Origin: Siphonodentalium dalli
Lineage: Eukaryota > Mollusca > Scaphopoda > Gadilida > Siphonodentaliidae
Direction: 5' to 3'
NCBI GenBank assembly: GCA_032622095.1
Contig: CP136065.1
Span: forward strand, 118,029,195 to 118,093,194
DNA length: 64,000 nt
Part shown: piece after piece, positions 1 to 11,780 of the stretch
How the letters are laid out: every line of letters starts with the position of its first letter
Numbering within the stretch: the first letter of the stretch is position 1
Position numbers and translations under genes: made by a program
The notes under the pieces: generated by a model
Databases searched by the model: none
What the model was told of the DNA's origin: nothing
What the model saw: the letters and a program-made list of their open reading frames with translations, nothing else

Positions 1-783
1 AATTCAAAAGTATTATCTATATAATGTTATACAGACATAATATGATGGGGATGCTGGCCCCTATGACCACTAAATCGTTCATATAAAAGAAAGTAAGTTA
101 GCCCTCATTTGAATGGTTTAACACATTACAATGTTTTACAAGTAGCTTGGGCACTAAAAGCCACAACCTTCAATGTTAATCTTCTAAGTGCTCTGTGGCC
201 CCTAAAATTCAATCAACCATGAAAATGTGAACAAATGGGAAAATAAGGTTCCTGGAAATACTAACATCTACCATATTGATTTTCAAAACAAGTCATCACT
301 TACAATAGTCATGTATATTTATCTGCCTGTTTCCCATTGCATAGATAAATCATATTGGCTATCAGCTGTTGTTTTAATTTCAAATTGAAAGCACGTGTCT
401 GAAGGGTTAATATATTTTTCAAAAATCAATTAATCAGTCAATACCAAAATTGATAGAAGTGAATAGTGTGCAAAGATACCCAATAGATATTAAGAGATAT
501 GAGGAAGAGTCCATGTACATTATAGCATGTGTCTATGGAAACCTTGGAAAGGGTTAATTATTTTTGAAGCAAATTAATGGAATTTAGAAGACACTTACTT
601 ATATAGGTGAGGGGGGGGGGGGGGGCCCTTATCTCACCCTGTAATGAAATTTCAAGAATAGGAAAAACACCAGTCTTGTGCTGCCATTAATCAATTTGAC
701 AGTTAGAATAAACAAACAGCCAGCCACCAGTGTTGTTTATCTTGCTTGACCCACCAGAGCTCTGTATCATATGTCATCACTCA
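1..783. repeat. Left copy of long direct repeat shared with window end
   Basis: This block is repeated in direct orientation at 63254-64000. By eye I count five substitutions plus one indel region with a net difference of 36 bp. The left copy carries extra sequence around 594-640 that includes a run of 15 G (611-625); the right copy lacks it. The block contains a member of a dispersed family (about 395-600, 'agcatgtgtctatgga...gggttaat') that recurs at 9.0-9.7, 12.8-13.5 and 38.8 kb. No coding potential was recognised. The repeat may extend left of position 1, so its true length is unknown. Confidence 0.95.
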
Positions 784-1383
784 TTTCATAACAGATTTCA
801 CTTGGAATGACAACATCTATAAAAATCCTCTCATATGCTCTGGATGTTGGATGATCACATGGTAATTTATTGATATCATTATATTACATGAAACTATTGC
901 AATAAAATCTTCATATTTTCAAAACAGGATATCACACCTAATTAAATTTAGCAAGGAGCTAAATCTAAAAAAAAAAAAAAAAAATTTAATTTTTTTTTCT
1001 CGAAAAAGGATCATAACTCCTTTAAAATTAATCGGATCAAACCCATATTCGGACTCGATCTGTATTTTGGGCTGTGAAAATTTGGTTCCAATCAGATAAA
1101 AAATGTTTGAGTTATGGCAGAATGCGTGAATTATAAGTTGAAAAAGGGCCATAACTCTGTAACAAAAACTCGGATCAAACCAAATTCGAACTCGATCTGT
1201 ATTTTGGGCTGAGAAACCATTATACAAAATTTGGTTTCGATTGGATAGAAAATGTTTGAGTTATCGCATTACTCGTAAAGTGTCTACGGACAGACGGACA
1301 GACGGACAGACGGACGAACGATGAGTGGTCAATCCGGGCAACGACACTATGTTTACCATACTATGCTATGGGTAAACATAAAA
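784..1383. repeat. Dispersed mollusc-type repeat with GACA/GACG tail
   Basis: From about 990 the sequence repeats phrases found at many other places in the window ('ggccataactctg', 'tcggatcaaaccc', 'ctcgatctgtattttgggctg'). Two degenerate units (about 1000 and 1145) are followed by a short acagacgg microsatellite (about 1289-1318) and a terminal block 'ttaccatactatgctatgggtaaaca'-like that also ends the repeat at 13.5 kb. ORFs here are repeat-derived and not genes. The unit probably belongs to an abundant non-autonomous element; I cannot assign a class. Confidence 0.7.
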
Positions 1384-1659
1384 AGTGTATCGTATTTTTT
1401 CATATGGGAACAATTATGATGTTTATTTTCCACTCATCGATCGCATCCCACCAAAAGTGAATTCGTTAACGGTATATTCTGGCTTGGACTGTACTCATAG
1501 AACTTCAGGAGTAGCATGACCTTGACTGACCTTTCTTCTAAATTGTCAACACACACCAGCACTCTATAGAAAATAACTGAACCCCTTTGTAATGGAACAA
1601 AACAATAGAATAACATCCCTATAATATACCAGATGCACCCCTGAATTCGCATAAATGGG

Positions 1660-1714
1660 GTATTGGCAGCGATTGGGTAATTCGCTTTTATGCGATTGGC
1701 AGCGAAAGAGTTAA
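1660..1714. mobile_element. Fragment of a TTAA-type terminal-repeat element
   Basis: The sequence GGCAGCGAAAGAG followed by TTAA (1711-1714) resembles the right end of the TTAA-flanked element at 54314-55199 (GGCAGTGAACGTG + TTAA). A second 'ggcagcga' and an inverted 'cgcataaa/ttttatgcg' pair lie just upstream. I did not find the matching left end, so this looks truncated. Assignment to piggyBac-type elements is inference from the TTAA target and end similarity. Confidence 0.4.
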
Positions 1715-2154
1715 GCTAACGAAATTGACCTAATATGAACCAATTTATTTATAATAAATAAATATTTCAATTGTTCATTATCACATATCGGAAGTTCATT
1801 TCATTTCCATTGCTGATTCTGTGCTTTTTTGCAACAACTGCTGGAAGTCACGTGATTTTCTCTTGAAAAAGTGGTGTGATAGAAAATTTCATCAAGGTCA
1901 CAAGTATGCACGCCCACCACCTATGCACGATCAGTTCTTGGTGCAAATTCCAATTTTGTGACACATCTCAGTGAAGGTAAATGTTCATCTCTATGTAATA
2001 GTATTGTTTAATTCCATTGACATATTACTTCAGTCATATGGTGGTATTGATGTATGCATGTATATCAAGTTGTAGACAGTTCAAGACTCTGTACTTAAAT
2101 TTATGTTTTTGTTGTCAAATAAAGTTCATATAAATAAATAGTGTTCCTACTTTA

Positions 2155-2310
2155 ATTCTGTTCTGAAATGCAATTGTAATTGAATTGCATTTCAAAGTAA
2201 TTGTAATTAATTACATTGTGAAATAGATGTAATGGGAATTGTAATTGTAATTGAAAATGTTGAAGTAATTGTAATTAATTGCATTCTCAAGTAATTGCCC
2301 CAAGCCTGGT
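2155..2310. repeat. AATTGTAATTG-rich dispersed repeat
   Basis: Low-complexity stretch built from reiterated 'aattgtaattgaatt' words, ending in 'taattgccccaagcctgg'. The words are close to self-complementary so the region can fold on itself. This type of AT-rich repeat occurs widely in aquatic invertebrates; its class is not clear from the sequence. Confidence 0.6.
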
Positions 2311-4031
2311 GCAAAGGCGGGTTCGTTATGTTGTAATTCGGGTGTAACGTACATGACTTCATGTCAGGTTCATGGGGGGGGGGGATGTCAATATCATATA
2401 TTCCAAATTGCTCCCTTATTATTTGTTGCTGTGTGATCTGTGTCCCATCGCTCTAAATTCCTAGCAGACAGACATCAGCTAGGAAATGTCCAGTCAGCAC
2501 TCACATAGTGTATCCTGAGGGCAACGCAGTTGCTATTGTTGCCTGCCTTCCAATAATCAAACATAATAGAAGGCCGATAACCCCCAGTGTCTGACTGATG
2601 AATTTAAAAATTTTGATCTGTAGATACATGTACATGCATATCCTTGAATTGTCTTGAAATGGATGTGGGATAGGGTGGGGGTGTAAGCGCTATTTGTCAG
2701 ATCTGCACACAAATTCTTTATACCCCTACCCACTGTCAACTTGAACATGGTCTACAACAATGTATGTTAATACGGGTGCGTCATATTTCTTCTTTAATAG
2801 TATCAGCGAGAATAACTGGTTCTGTGCAAAGTGATGAGATATCTGAATTTGTCCCTATATATGACGTGCCTGCACCAGTGTCATGGTTTCGGTTTTTATG
2901 CTTCTGCCAACTGTTTTGTTTTATTGAAGAGGGCATATGCAACCTAAAGTGTGGTGCCTGTGTCGTGCCTGTCAATAGACTTGCCGGACAATGTTTACAG
3001 ACATACTTGAGACTAAGAGTCAGAATATGATTTACATAAATCAAACTGGGATCTGAAATCTGTGATATTGGATATTGTTATGAAATTCTCGGTCCCATGT
3101 GACGTGATTCCTGAAACATCACAACCGGACAGGGTATATTCTTTGTAGCGCCCGCTATTTTCATGACGAAATTTAGCGAAAGCATCTTGTGTATATACGT
3201 ATGCGAATATGAAATATACTAACCGAATTATTCAGCCCAATCCAAAAATAAATTGAACTTACATAAAATATAGATTGAACTTACCTGAAAAAGAATAATT
3301 TTTCATAACTCAAGGATCAGTGGAGTCCAACATTCTATCGTTGCCATTTTGTATTTATTAATTCGACCAAAGTTAGTGTAATTGATCAAAAAGAAAATTC
3401 TAATGACCTTACTAGATATTATATATTTATTCCATTTTCTAACGGTATTTCCACCTAAAAGATTGATTGCATATTCCCAAAGTTCAAAGCAGACAAATGG
3501 AAATTATAAATTCCGCTTGAAAGATCGCAGTCATTTGTGATGTCACAACCTACCCCGGCATGCAAAACACCAGACAGGACTGCATCGATGGCCAGACAGC
3601 TGAGACTCGTATTACATGGGCAGGCTAAACAACATATCTGTCAACATTATGTATGATCATTTACATATATGATTTTCTTATGTCCCGTTACAGTTTATCA
3701 TAAAATTCTTCTAAAGGTAAAAAATTCATCCGATAATCCCATGAACATTAACAAGCGGGCGCAAATTAAGTTTACGTATGATCGTATTAGACTTTTGTCA
3801 TGCTTACGAATTGGGTGGTCTATTTATAGATTAGTTAGAGACAGTGTTATATGTATGTGTAATTGTCCATTCAACTATAAAGTTAGTTTAGCGATTTCTC
3901 TTCGCGCAAATGAATTGCAGATATTAGATGAATTGACTCTTGAGACACAGTTATAACTGATGGGAGAATCCATTTAGTAAAGAAAGCGAGTAAAGAAATA
4001 CTACAAGGTCATGGAAAATATGGATACATTG
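2311..4031. other. Intergenic or intronic DNA, no gene recognised
   Basis: Open frames at 2764-3030 (+), 2781-3044 (-) and 3669-3956 (+) overlap one another or lack any recognisable domain, and no splice-flanked conserved exon was seen. An 11-base G run lies at 2374-2384. I see nothing else to annotate. Confidence 0.5.
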
Positions 4032-4033
4032 TA

Positions 4034-4222
4034 CAGTAATGCCGTAAATAATTGACTGCTTAACAACAGCAGAATTATGGATAACTTTTCAGGATTTAGT
4101 TGGAAATATGGCTCAGTGAGAGCTTTCCGATGAATGGCAACAAGCCATATTTCCGACTAAATCCTGAAAAGTTACCCATAATTCTGATGTGGTTAAGGAG
4201 TCAATTATTTAGGGCATTACTG
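4034..4222. mobile_element. Tc1/mariner-type MITE, copy 1 (TA target duplication)
   Basis: A 189-bp element begins CAGTAATGCC and ends GGCATTACTG, flanked on both sides by TA (4032-4033 and 4223-4224). The terminal inverted repeats extend far inward: 'aattctg', 'cttttcaggattta' and 'ccatattt' recur as reverse complements, so the element folds into a near-complete hairpin. Ends starting CAGT and a TA duplication are typical of Tc1/mariner elements. There is no ORF, so it must have been moved in trans. A second copy is at 47187-47383. Confidence 0.88.
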
Positions 4223-4224
4223 TA

Positions 4225-5647
4225 TATTAGGTACTAGCAGGATTAATCAGCATTGCCAAGCTTAAAAAGTAATCAAAATTGTCAACATGTTATCAGTTTA
4301 TAGGCAAAAATATACACAAAACGTGGCTGAATAGTTATGTATTCATTACTAATGGCTCAACCCCCATCACCGACTCGGATGCCGCAACTTTATCATAATA
4401 ATAGGAATACATAATAGGAATATTAAATAGGAAAATAACAGGAATACATTACGCTATTATATATATACCTTGTATCATGGAGATGACTATATATACAGGT
4501 ATAAAAACTTGGTGCGGTCAGCAAAATTTATTTAGTAAAAATAGCATCAGCAGTGCTCAGTTAGAAGTTAATTGAAGACCAATGGTCATTTTATGCAAAC
4601 ATGATTGAATGAAATAATACTTCCATTAGATGTCATCGCCATAGAACCTGCAATCAGTTCAAATTAATGCTTTGATTAAAAGTTAGGTATTGGTTATCAA
4701 CTAGGAATATGTTGTACAGTATTATTCCACATACTTACATCTGCAGTTAACTCATAAATCTGAAACATATGTGCTAAATAAAATATTACACATCATGATA
4801 AGATTACCGATGGCGAACCTAAATGTCAATGAGAGATGATGGCAGCGTGTTATCTCCTGCCCAGCTAGGAGAGTAATTTTTTGATAATACAAAGTTGTAG
4901 GCAATTCATAGTTTATGGGCATATAGCTCACCTTAGTCACCTATGTGGCAAGATATTTTTACCATTACATGATGCCTCGGTGACATGCTCTTTTATCTAT
5001 AGATTCAGTTTACCACACCTGAATTAACTGACATGATTAACACCAGAAGTGTAAATATACGGGAAAGTAAACAATCTCTAAGTTCGCACCTTTTCCTGAT
5101 TCATCGTATTTATTATATAAACTATATAGTTGTGTGAATGTCATAAATCGGCTTATTTATAAATTGCCATCAGATCGTATGTGATCTATATGCAAATATA
5201 TGTCGGACATATCAATATTAATTATTCTAATTCACTCTTCCAACAGGTAAATCCCATTTCTGCAGCACTGATTGGTAATAGTTTCCCAGGTGTACATGTA
5301 GCTGTCATAAAATCATATGATTTGTCGTAAAACTTGACGAATTCGTACAAACTATAGGGGCCTGCACTCTGATAAAAGATCGTAATTGTTGCGTGCTTCT
5401 CTGGAAGTTAACTTTGATTCTAGGGACAACAATGTAAACAGTGGGAAATTTGAAATACGATTGAATCGCGCATTGACTTGGATCCATGAATTTCGGAAAA
5501 TTATGCGGACAAGAGAAAGTGATATGGATTGTTTGTAAACTGTCAATCTTGTCTTGTTCAGCAACTCTTTGGCACATTCTCGTGTTTATATATAGCATGA
5601 TTTTGTGGTCAGTGTATTGGGATAAACACGCTGTCTTGTATGATTCT
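4225..5647. other. Unannotated stretch
   Basis: No conserved protein, RNA gene or repeat family was recognised apart from short AT-rich words. The overlapping open frames at 5305-5893 on both strands are artefacts of the fold-back elements that follow and are not proposed as genes. Confidence 0.45.
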
Positions 5648-5755
5648 GGGATGTTTATCGGTGGGTTTTCTGATGAAAATATCCGTTTTACTGACGACGC
5701 TATTAAAGCTGGTAAAACTGCATATTCCATCGTAAAACCCACCGATAAACATCCC
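5648..5755. mobile_element. Small fold-back element with 22-bp perfect arms
   Basis: GGGATGTTTATCGGTGGG with its next four bases (5648-5669) recurs exactly as the reverse complement at 5734-5755, leaving a 64-bp loop. A 22-bp perfect inverted repeat is very unlikely by chance. It lies 26 bp from a second, larger fold-back. No target duplication was identified, so the class is unknown. Confidence 0.7.
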
Positions 5756-5780
5756 AAAATTCTACTGCAGCTACATATTA

Positions 5781-5931
5781 TAAGTTGCAGGATGCTTAGT
5801 GGTCAGATATGGTGTCATGTGAGGCGAAGTGAGATCAATATTAGGCGAGGCCATAGGCTGAGCCTAATATTTATCTTGCTGAGCCTCACATGACACCATA
5901 TCCGACCACTATTATAAAGCGTCCTGTAACG
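5781..5931. mobile_element. Fold-back MITE with ~50-bp arms
   Basis: The left arm (about 5781-5825: 'gcaggatgc...agtggtc...atatggtgtcatgtgaggc') is complementary to the right arm (about 5882-5931: 'gcctcacatgacaccatat...gaccact...gcgtcctg'). Inside, 'aatattaggc' and 'gcctaatatt' form a further stem, so nearly the whole 151 bp can pair. This is the architecture of a MITE. I see no transposase frame and no clear target duplication. Confidence 0.75.
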
Positions 5932-6727
5932 TATTTATTATGTCAGTGGACAAAATCCAACATATCCCTTTAATTAATCTTCGCTGTAATTTATTGTAAT
6001 TTGGTAAGTTAAATGTGTCATCTATGATAAGTCGCTATGGGCATTAACTTATGTAACGTCACAGTGATTCACCATGGGCGTTGAACGTCAACGCATTGAG
6101 TCAATGACTAATTACCAGAAGTAGGATAACTTAATTGTTGAGTTTGACAGTTAATTTATGAGTCTTTAAAATTCCTCAAATAAGTCACAATCAGGTTTTG
6201 GTATATGGTACTATGTCTTTAAATTCGCAGAAAATGATTGCCAACAGATATCCCTTTTCTTGGCGTCAAAATACACCAAACCTATTCCCGAGGCGACAGA
6301 GTTTCTGAAAACAAGATGGTGGATAAGCACTTAATATTGATTTCATATGGGGTCACTGACCTAATATGGGTTCATATACCGTAACTATTTATTGAAGCTG
6401 ATTGGTTAATCGCAAGAGCTGACATAAAAAATATATATACACATCCAATAAGATAATACGTCCTGTTCTTTAAAAACGGGCACAGACGGGCATATATAAA
6501 TCAGATACATTTGAATTTAAGCATACCGTGACATCCCTTCATTTGTTCTTTTTTTTATAATGAAACAAGTTCAAACCACCCCACCACAGAGCACACACAA
6601 TCATACTTTATAGGAATCGCGGCTTGAGGCTCAACAATTGGATATTTGTAGTATCCAATGGTTTGATATCTGTGATATCCAATTGTCACACCCAAATATC
6701 TGAGGGTTGGGTCAATTACACATTATG

Positions 6728-6803
6728 ACAATTTGTCTATTCGTTAAGATAGACTCCTGCTACATACAATTTGTCTATTCGTTAAGATAGACACCTGCTA
6801 CAT
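6728..6803. repeat. 38-bp unit, two tandem copies
   Basis: The unit 'acaatttgtctattcgttaa...gctacat' is present twice head to tail at 6728-6765 and 6766-6803 with one mismatch, and a five-base start of a third copy follows. Just upstream (about 6635-6685) 'gatatttgtagtatccaatg' and 'gatatctgtgatatccaatt' form another imperfect pair. Both look like replication-slippage products. Confidence 0.8.
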
Positions 6804-7469
6804 ACAATCAATGACTTCACATAAATGGCTTAAATACAGATAAAATCAAAAATGGATTTTACATATTGAAGTGTAATACAGTTACTACAAAATGTATGAT
6901 GGTTAGACATTATCAATGTGATTTTGGACACACAATTGAATTTTGTAAGCAAAAGGGAATAGCACTCTGGGGCTGTAACAATCACAGTTATTATAACATC
7001 CATCCCAGAATGCTGATTTGTTTTTCTATCACTAATTGGTATGCAAGCCATTTATTGGTTTCCATTGCTCTCCCTCAATGAGTGTCATCAGAACACATTA
7101 CATGAACATTCATTACACCAGAGTTATGATTATGCAAACTAATTTGATGCAATGCTGCAGGGAGAGTTTGTAAGTACAGTCCATGGGCAACGTTCAATTA
7201 TCTGCTTGCTAATAATGGTCTCCAAAATGGCATTTATTGCAAGAACAGCAAGGGATAATTACTATAATTAAGTTGAAGCAGTACACCTAACGCCATAGAT
7301 TCATCAATATAAAATGACTGACAAATTATAATTAAGAGGATCTGAGAGGATGATAAATTATTGTTTTCAGCAAGCAAGCCATAAAATGAAAGTGCAGATC
7401 AATTGATGAACTGATGCTTTGTAATGAAGCTCCACATAAATATAATTCTGACGATTGTCATGGACCCCA

Positions 7470-7880
7470 AAAAGAACCACCTGCATGGTCACCGTTACAT
7501 ATTATAAAATCTGTGACCTGCTATCTGTCGGAAAAGTGGCACAATTTTGATTTTGCATTGTTCAACTATGTCGCATTTAAAGCAGAAGTTACTGTAGTGC
7601 CCTTGATCTACGTGACTATGTCCAACATGGCAATTAGAACATTCTGATTAGTTTTGGTGACACTGTGAGACGATCGTCTTGCATACCAAACATGAACGCC
7701 TGCATGGTCGTGATTACGGTATTATAAAATTTGCAATCTGTCGGAAAAACGTTGTTCAATTATTTAGCATTTTAAAAGTAGAAGTTATACCATACAAGCA
7801 TTCACATATTCAAAGAGCATCGCTTTAATTGAAATGTTCTGATTGTTTTGGTGATGCAATGTGACATAGTTCTTTTTCTT
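7470..7880. repeat. Diverged tandem duplication, ~205-bp unit
   Basis: Two diverged units start near 7480 and 7700. Shared landmarks in order are 'ctgcatggtc', 'tattataaaat', 'tctgtcggaaaa', 'ttgttcaa', 'agaagtta' and 'ttctgatt.gttttggtga'. The open frame 7414-7647 covers one unit and matches no family I know. Confidence 0.6.
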
Positions 7881-8985
7881 CTTTTTATTTATTGAGAAAA
7901 GAGTAACAAAGAGGAAAGTTACATTAACCTTTCACACGTCCATGCTCGCTGTCCCAGACAGAGTAGAGTGGCACCCACTCTGCCCAGGCCTACTCTCTTT
8001 CTTGCGACATCTGGATTATTCTTTATGTTATATATTGCTTAGTTACATAATTATAAATACTATCTCATTGGTTTTGACAATTCTCTATTAATAAGAAAAT
8101 GATTCAGCATATAGGTTCGACGGTGTTCGGTGTTAGGTACATTGCTCACATTGACTTGCGGGTCTGATTGTTAAAACTATAATCAGGAATTCAGCTCTTT
8201 CCTGTTATGCGAAGCAATAATTTTCATGGCATTTGTTAATGGTCCAATAAATGCATTGGGCAGATTGTGCATTCGTATTTGGAGCCTCTGAAATAGCTAG
8301 GCTATAGTGGATAAAACTTTTCAAGACAATCGGATGCAACACAATCGAGTGATTGGCTAGGAGAGAAAGAGGTTTAGATTGCTGTTAAACTTCTAGGGCA
8401 TTTATATTCAAATTCTTGATATTAATGTCATGTCATATTTGGCAGTGTATCTTTCACATTAATGTATATATTTAAGATCACTAAGAAAGGAGGTAAACAT
8501 ATGTTTGATGTGGGTGAATATTGTTTTATAAATGTATTGTTTCATTACAGGCAAGAACAAGTTGGTTGTATTATTGTCCTGGTTACCGAAAATTACATTC
8601 TCTTTTTGTAAAATTTATCACCAATTGTTTGCTACTATATAGTCCCCATCTTAAGTTCTGAGATAAATGTTTGAGCGTGTATACAATCCCAGAAAATTTG
8701 AGAGATGTTTTCTTGTGGAGTTTGGCATCTGTTACAGCTCGAATGTTGACCGTATTGAGAAGTTTGTTAGTGCTAATAATTCTTGTGTTAATTCTATTCT
8801 GAAGCCAATTGTGTAGTGTGAAAGGGCAAGCGCAAATATGATACCCAGTTTTCTATATATTTGTGTCTATTTCTGATTCTCACTTTCTACAGGACTCACG
8901 TGTGACGTGTATTATTCTTGATAATGAATTATTCTGAAGAAAAAAAAAATCTTATAAAGTGGCTTTGAAGTTATAACGGGTGTAC
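7881..8985. other. Unannotated stretch
   Basis: No coding exon, RNA gene or clear repeat was recognised. An A-rich run (8939-8949) and general AT richness are the only features seen. Confidence 0.4.
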
Positions 8986-8989
8986 TCTA

Positions 8990-9260
8990 CACATTATGGA
9001 TATTGGATGCTCATAATTAATTTATTGACATGATTATATCACATGCAAATATGGCAAATACAATCTTCATATTTTCAAAGAAGGACATCACCTCTAATGG
9101 CATAAAACTACTAAATATGTGCTTTATTGAGTTTTCATTAATAAATCTGGTTCAAAAGTAAAAGGGTTAATTAATCAATACCAAAATCCATGCAGGTGAA
9201 GAATGTGCCAAGATAGACCTAGTTAAGAAATATGAGGAGGATGAGATTAAATTCTTGCAT
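8990..9260. repeat. Dispersed repeat flanking the minisatellite (left part)
   Basis: Shares ordered words with the terminal direct repeat and with 830-930 and 14890-15000 (inverted): 'ttggatgctcataattaatttattgac', 'aatcttcatattttcaaa', 'aatcaataccaaaat', 'gtgaa..gtgc.aagata' and 'aagaaatatgaggag'. The same element resumes after the minisatellite at about 9640 ('ggttaatttttcctgag'), so the array sits inside this repeat. Confidence 0.7.
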
Positions 9261-9650
9261 TGGATAGCATATATCTGTGGAATGGGAGGGAATGGTTCAT
9301 TGGATAGCATATATCTGTGGAATGGGAGGGAATGGTTCATTGGATAGCATATATCTGTGGAATGGGAGGGAATGGTTCATTGGATAGCATATATATGTGG
9401 AATGGTTCATTGGATAGCATATATCTGTGGAATGGGAGGGAATGGTTCATTGGATAGCATATATCTGTGGAATGGGAGGGAATGGTTCATTGGATAGCAT
9501 ATATCTGTGGAATGGGAGGGAATAGTTCATTGGATAGCATATATCTGTGGAATGGGAGGGAATGGTTCATTGGATAGCATATATCTGTGGAATGGGAGGG
9601 AATGGTTCATTGGATAGCATATATCTGTGGAATGGGAGGGAATGGTTAAT
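9261..9650. repeat. 40-bp minisatellite, ten copies
   Basis: Units start at 9261, 9301, 9341, 9381, 9411, 9451, 9491, 9531, 9571 and 9611. All are 40 bp except the fourth, which is 30 bp. The unit begins 'tggatagcatatatctgtgg' and ends 'aatgggagggaatggttcat'. Copies are nearly identical (one 'atatatgtgg' and one 'aatagttcat' variant), so the expansion is recent. The unit is homologous to 'tagcatgtgtctatgg...ggaaagggttaat' in the dispersed repeat at 516-560, so it arose by amplifying a piece of that repeat. Confidence 0.97.
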
Positions 9651-9737
9651 TTTTCCTGAGCATATCAATGGATATAAGAATTAGAATAGGATGCATGTAT
9701 CATGTTACCAATTTAATTGTCATCTATATCTATATTT

Positions 9738-9742
9738 GCGAA

Positions 9743-9773
<31 letters not shown>
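9738..9773. repeat. (TCTG)n microsatellite
   Basis: A run of gtct/tctg tetranucleotides after 'atttgcgaatg'. The same 'atctata...atttgcgaatgtctgtctgtc' lead-in occurs at 41371-41405, where only a few units remain. It marks the start of the satellite family that follows. Confidence 0.85.
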
Positions 9774-9774
9774 T

Positions 9775-11780
9775 CTATAGAAATTCACAGGGGACCATCT
9801 AGAATGCACCAAAGAGGTCTACTAGGGGTAACTTTTCACGAGAAAGATAATGGTGCAGGTTAGAATGCTCTAAAGTGACGCCGTTTGTGTCAGGGGCAGA
9901 ACAGGGAGAGGGGCAGAAATATTTTTGTCGCCGATTGCCACGAAACTTATATATAATCTTCCCTATGATATAAGGATTCTAATGGTGTGGTTTAAATATG
10001 TCAACAGGGGTGCACAGAGGGGAGGGGCACCCAAATTGATAAAACTAATGTTAGCGCTGTGGGGCCATCTAGATGACACCAAAGGGGTCTACTAGGGGTA
10101 ACGTTTTACGAGAAAGATAATTGTGCGGGTTAGAATGTTCTAAAGTTGGTGTCAGGGGCAGAAAGGGGAGAGGGGCAGAAATATTTTTGTTGCAGATTGC
10201 CACGAAACTGATATATAATCATCCCCATGACATAAGGATTCTAATGGTGTTGTTTAAATATGTCAACAGTGGCGCGCCGTTCGTGTCAGGGGTGCACGGA
10301 AGGGGAGAGGGGCAACAAAATTGATCAAACTAATTTTAGTGCCGAGGGTCTGGGTCTACTGGGGGTAACTTTTTAAGAGAAAGATAATGGTGCGGGTTTC
10401 AATGTTCTAAAGTGACGCGGTTGTTTTCAGGGGCAGAAAAGGGCAGGGGCAGAAATATTTTTTGTCGCCGATTGCCACGAAACTTACATATAATCATTCC
10501 TATGGTGTGATGCATCTAATGGTGTGGTTTAAATGTGTCAAAACTGGTGCCATTCGAGCCAGGGATGCACAGAAGGGGAGAGGGTCACCAAAATTTATAA
10601 AACTAATTTTAGCGGCGAGGGGTCATCTAGATGGCACCAATGGGGTCTACTAGGGGTAACTTTTTAAGAGAAAGATAATGACGTGGGTTAGAATTTTCTA
10701 AAGTGACGCCGTTGTTTTCAAGAGCAGAAAAGGACAGGGTCAGAAATATTGTTTTTCGCTGATTGCCACGAAACTTATATATAATCATTCTTATATGAGG
10801 CATCTAATGATGTGGTTTAAATGTGTCAAAAGTGGCGCGGTTCGCGTCAGGGATGCATGGAAAAGGAGAGAGGAACCAAACTTGATTAAACTAATTTCAG
10901 CGCCGCTTTCTGCCAAATTGATATATATTCTTCTCCATGATACAAGGAATCTAAGTATGTGATTTGAAGACGCCAAATTGCTGTCGTTTGGGTGAAAGAT
11001 TGTGAGGGGCACTAAATTTTATTAGAATGGGTTCAGTCGCCGATTGCCACGCCACAACACCTATACAATATCATTTCCATGGTATTGGGAGTCTAATGGT
11101 GTGGCTTAAATCTGTCAACAGTACATGGTGTCATTGGAGTCAGGGGAGCACTGAAAGGCAGAGGGGCACCAAATTGATACGCAATATTTTTAGCGCCAAT
11201 CCACCACAGTGATACACATTCTTAATTTCTTATTCATGATACGAGGAGTCTAATCGTGTGATTTACAGATGCCATGTTTGGGTGAGAGATGGGGGATTGG
11301 CACTAAATTTTATCAAAATTTGTTTAGTCGCCGATTAGCACCATACTTATAAATAATCACCTCCAAGCTATCAGGAGTCTAATTGTGTCACAAGTGGGGC
11401 TATTCGAATCAGGGATGCATAGAGTGTGAGATGGAAAAAATAAACCATATGTTTAGCAGTGTTTAGCACAGATTTCCACCAGATTGATACATATTTTTCT
11501 CCCTGATACGAGGAATCTAATCGTGTTTTAGATACGCCCAATTGGTGCCGTTTTGGGCGAGAGAGATGGGGGCCCTAAATTTGATATTAATTTGTATATT
11601 TGCCAATATTGACCAATTGTATATATATGCATTTTAATAATGAGTCTAAGTGTGCGATTTAATGAAGACAAAGTGGCGCCGCTTCAGTCTGAAATATGGA
11701 CGGGAGGGTCACCAAAACTGATACACGTTCTTCTAAAATGATATGAGGAGTCAAGGCGTGCGTGTTAAACGTATAGTGAG
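9775..11780. repeat. Decaying satellite array, ~270-290-bp unit
   Basis: Six to seven progressively diverged units. The marker 'ctactaggggtaac' (or 'ctactgggggtaac') occurs near 9820, 10090, 10358 and 10647. The marker 'tctaatggtgtggttta' or variants occurs near 9978, 10240, 10517, 10806 and 11094. 'cgccgattgccac' recurs as well. Divergence rises rightward, where spacing is lost. The open frames 10121-10324, 10462-10653, 10791-11012 and 11027-11212 are satellite sequence, not genes. A partial copy is at 41370-42060. Confidence 0.88.

Noticed and set aside
5305-5893. Overlapping 150-aa (minus) and 135-aa (plus) open frames
   Set aside because: Both span the inverted repeats at 5648-5755 and 5781-5931; the peptides have no known domain and are explained by the fold-back structure.
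9261-9650. CRISPR-like array of regularly spaced repeats
   Set aside because: Units are contiguous 40-bp copies without unique spacers; it is a minisatellite in a eukaryotic genome.
10121-11212. Series of short open frames with similar peptides
   Set aside because: The similarity comes from the ~280-bp satellite unit; frames are broken differently in each unit and no start or splice signals support them.
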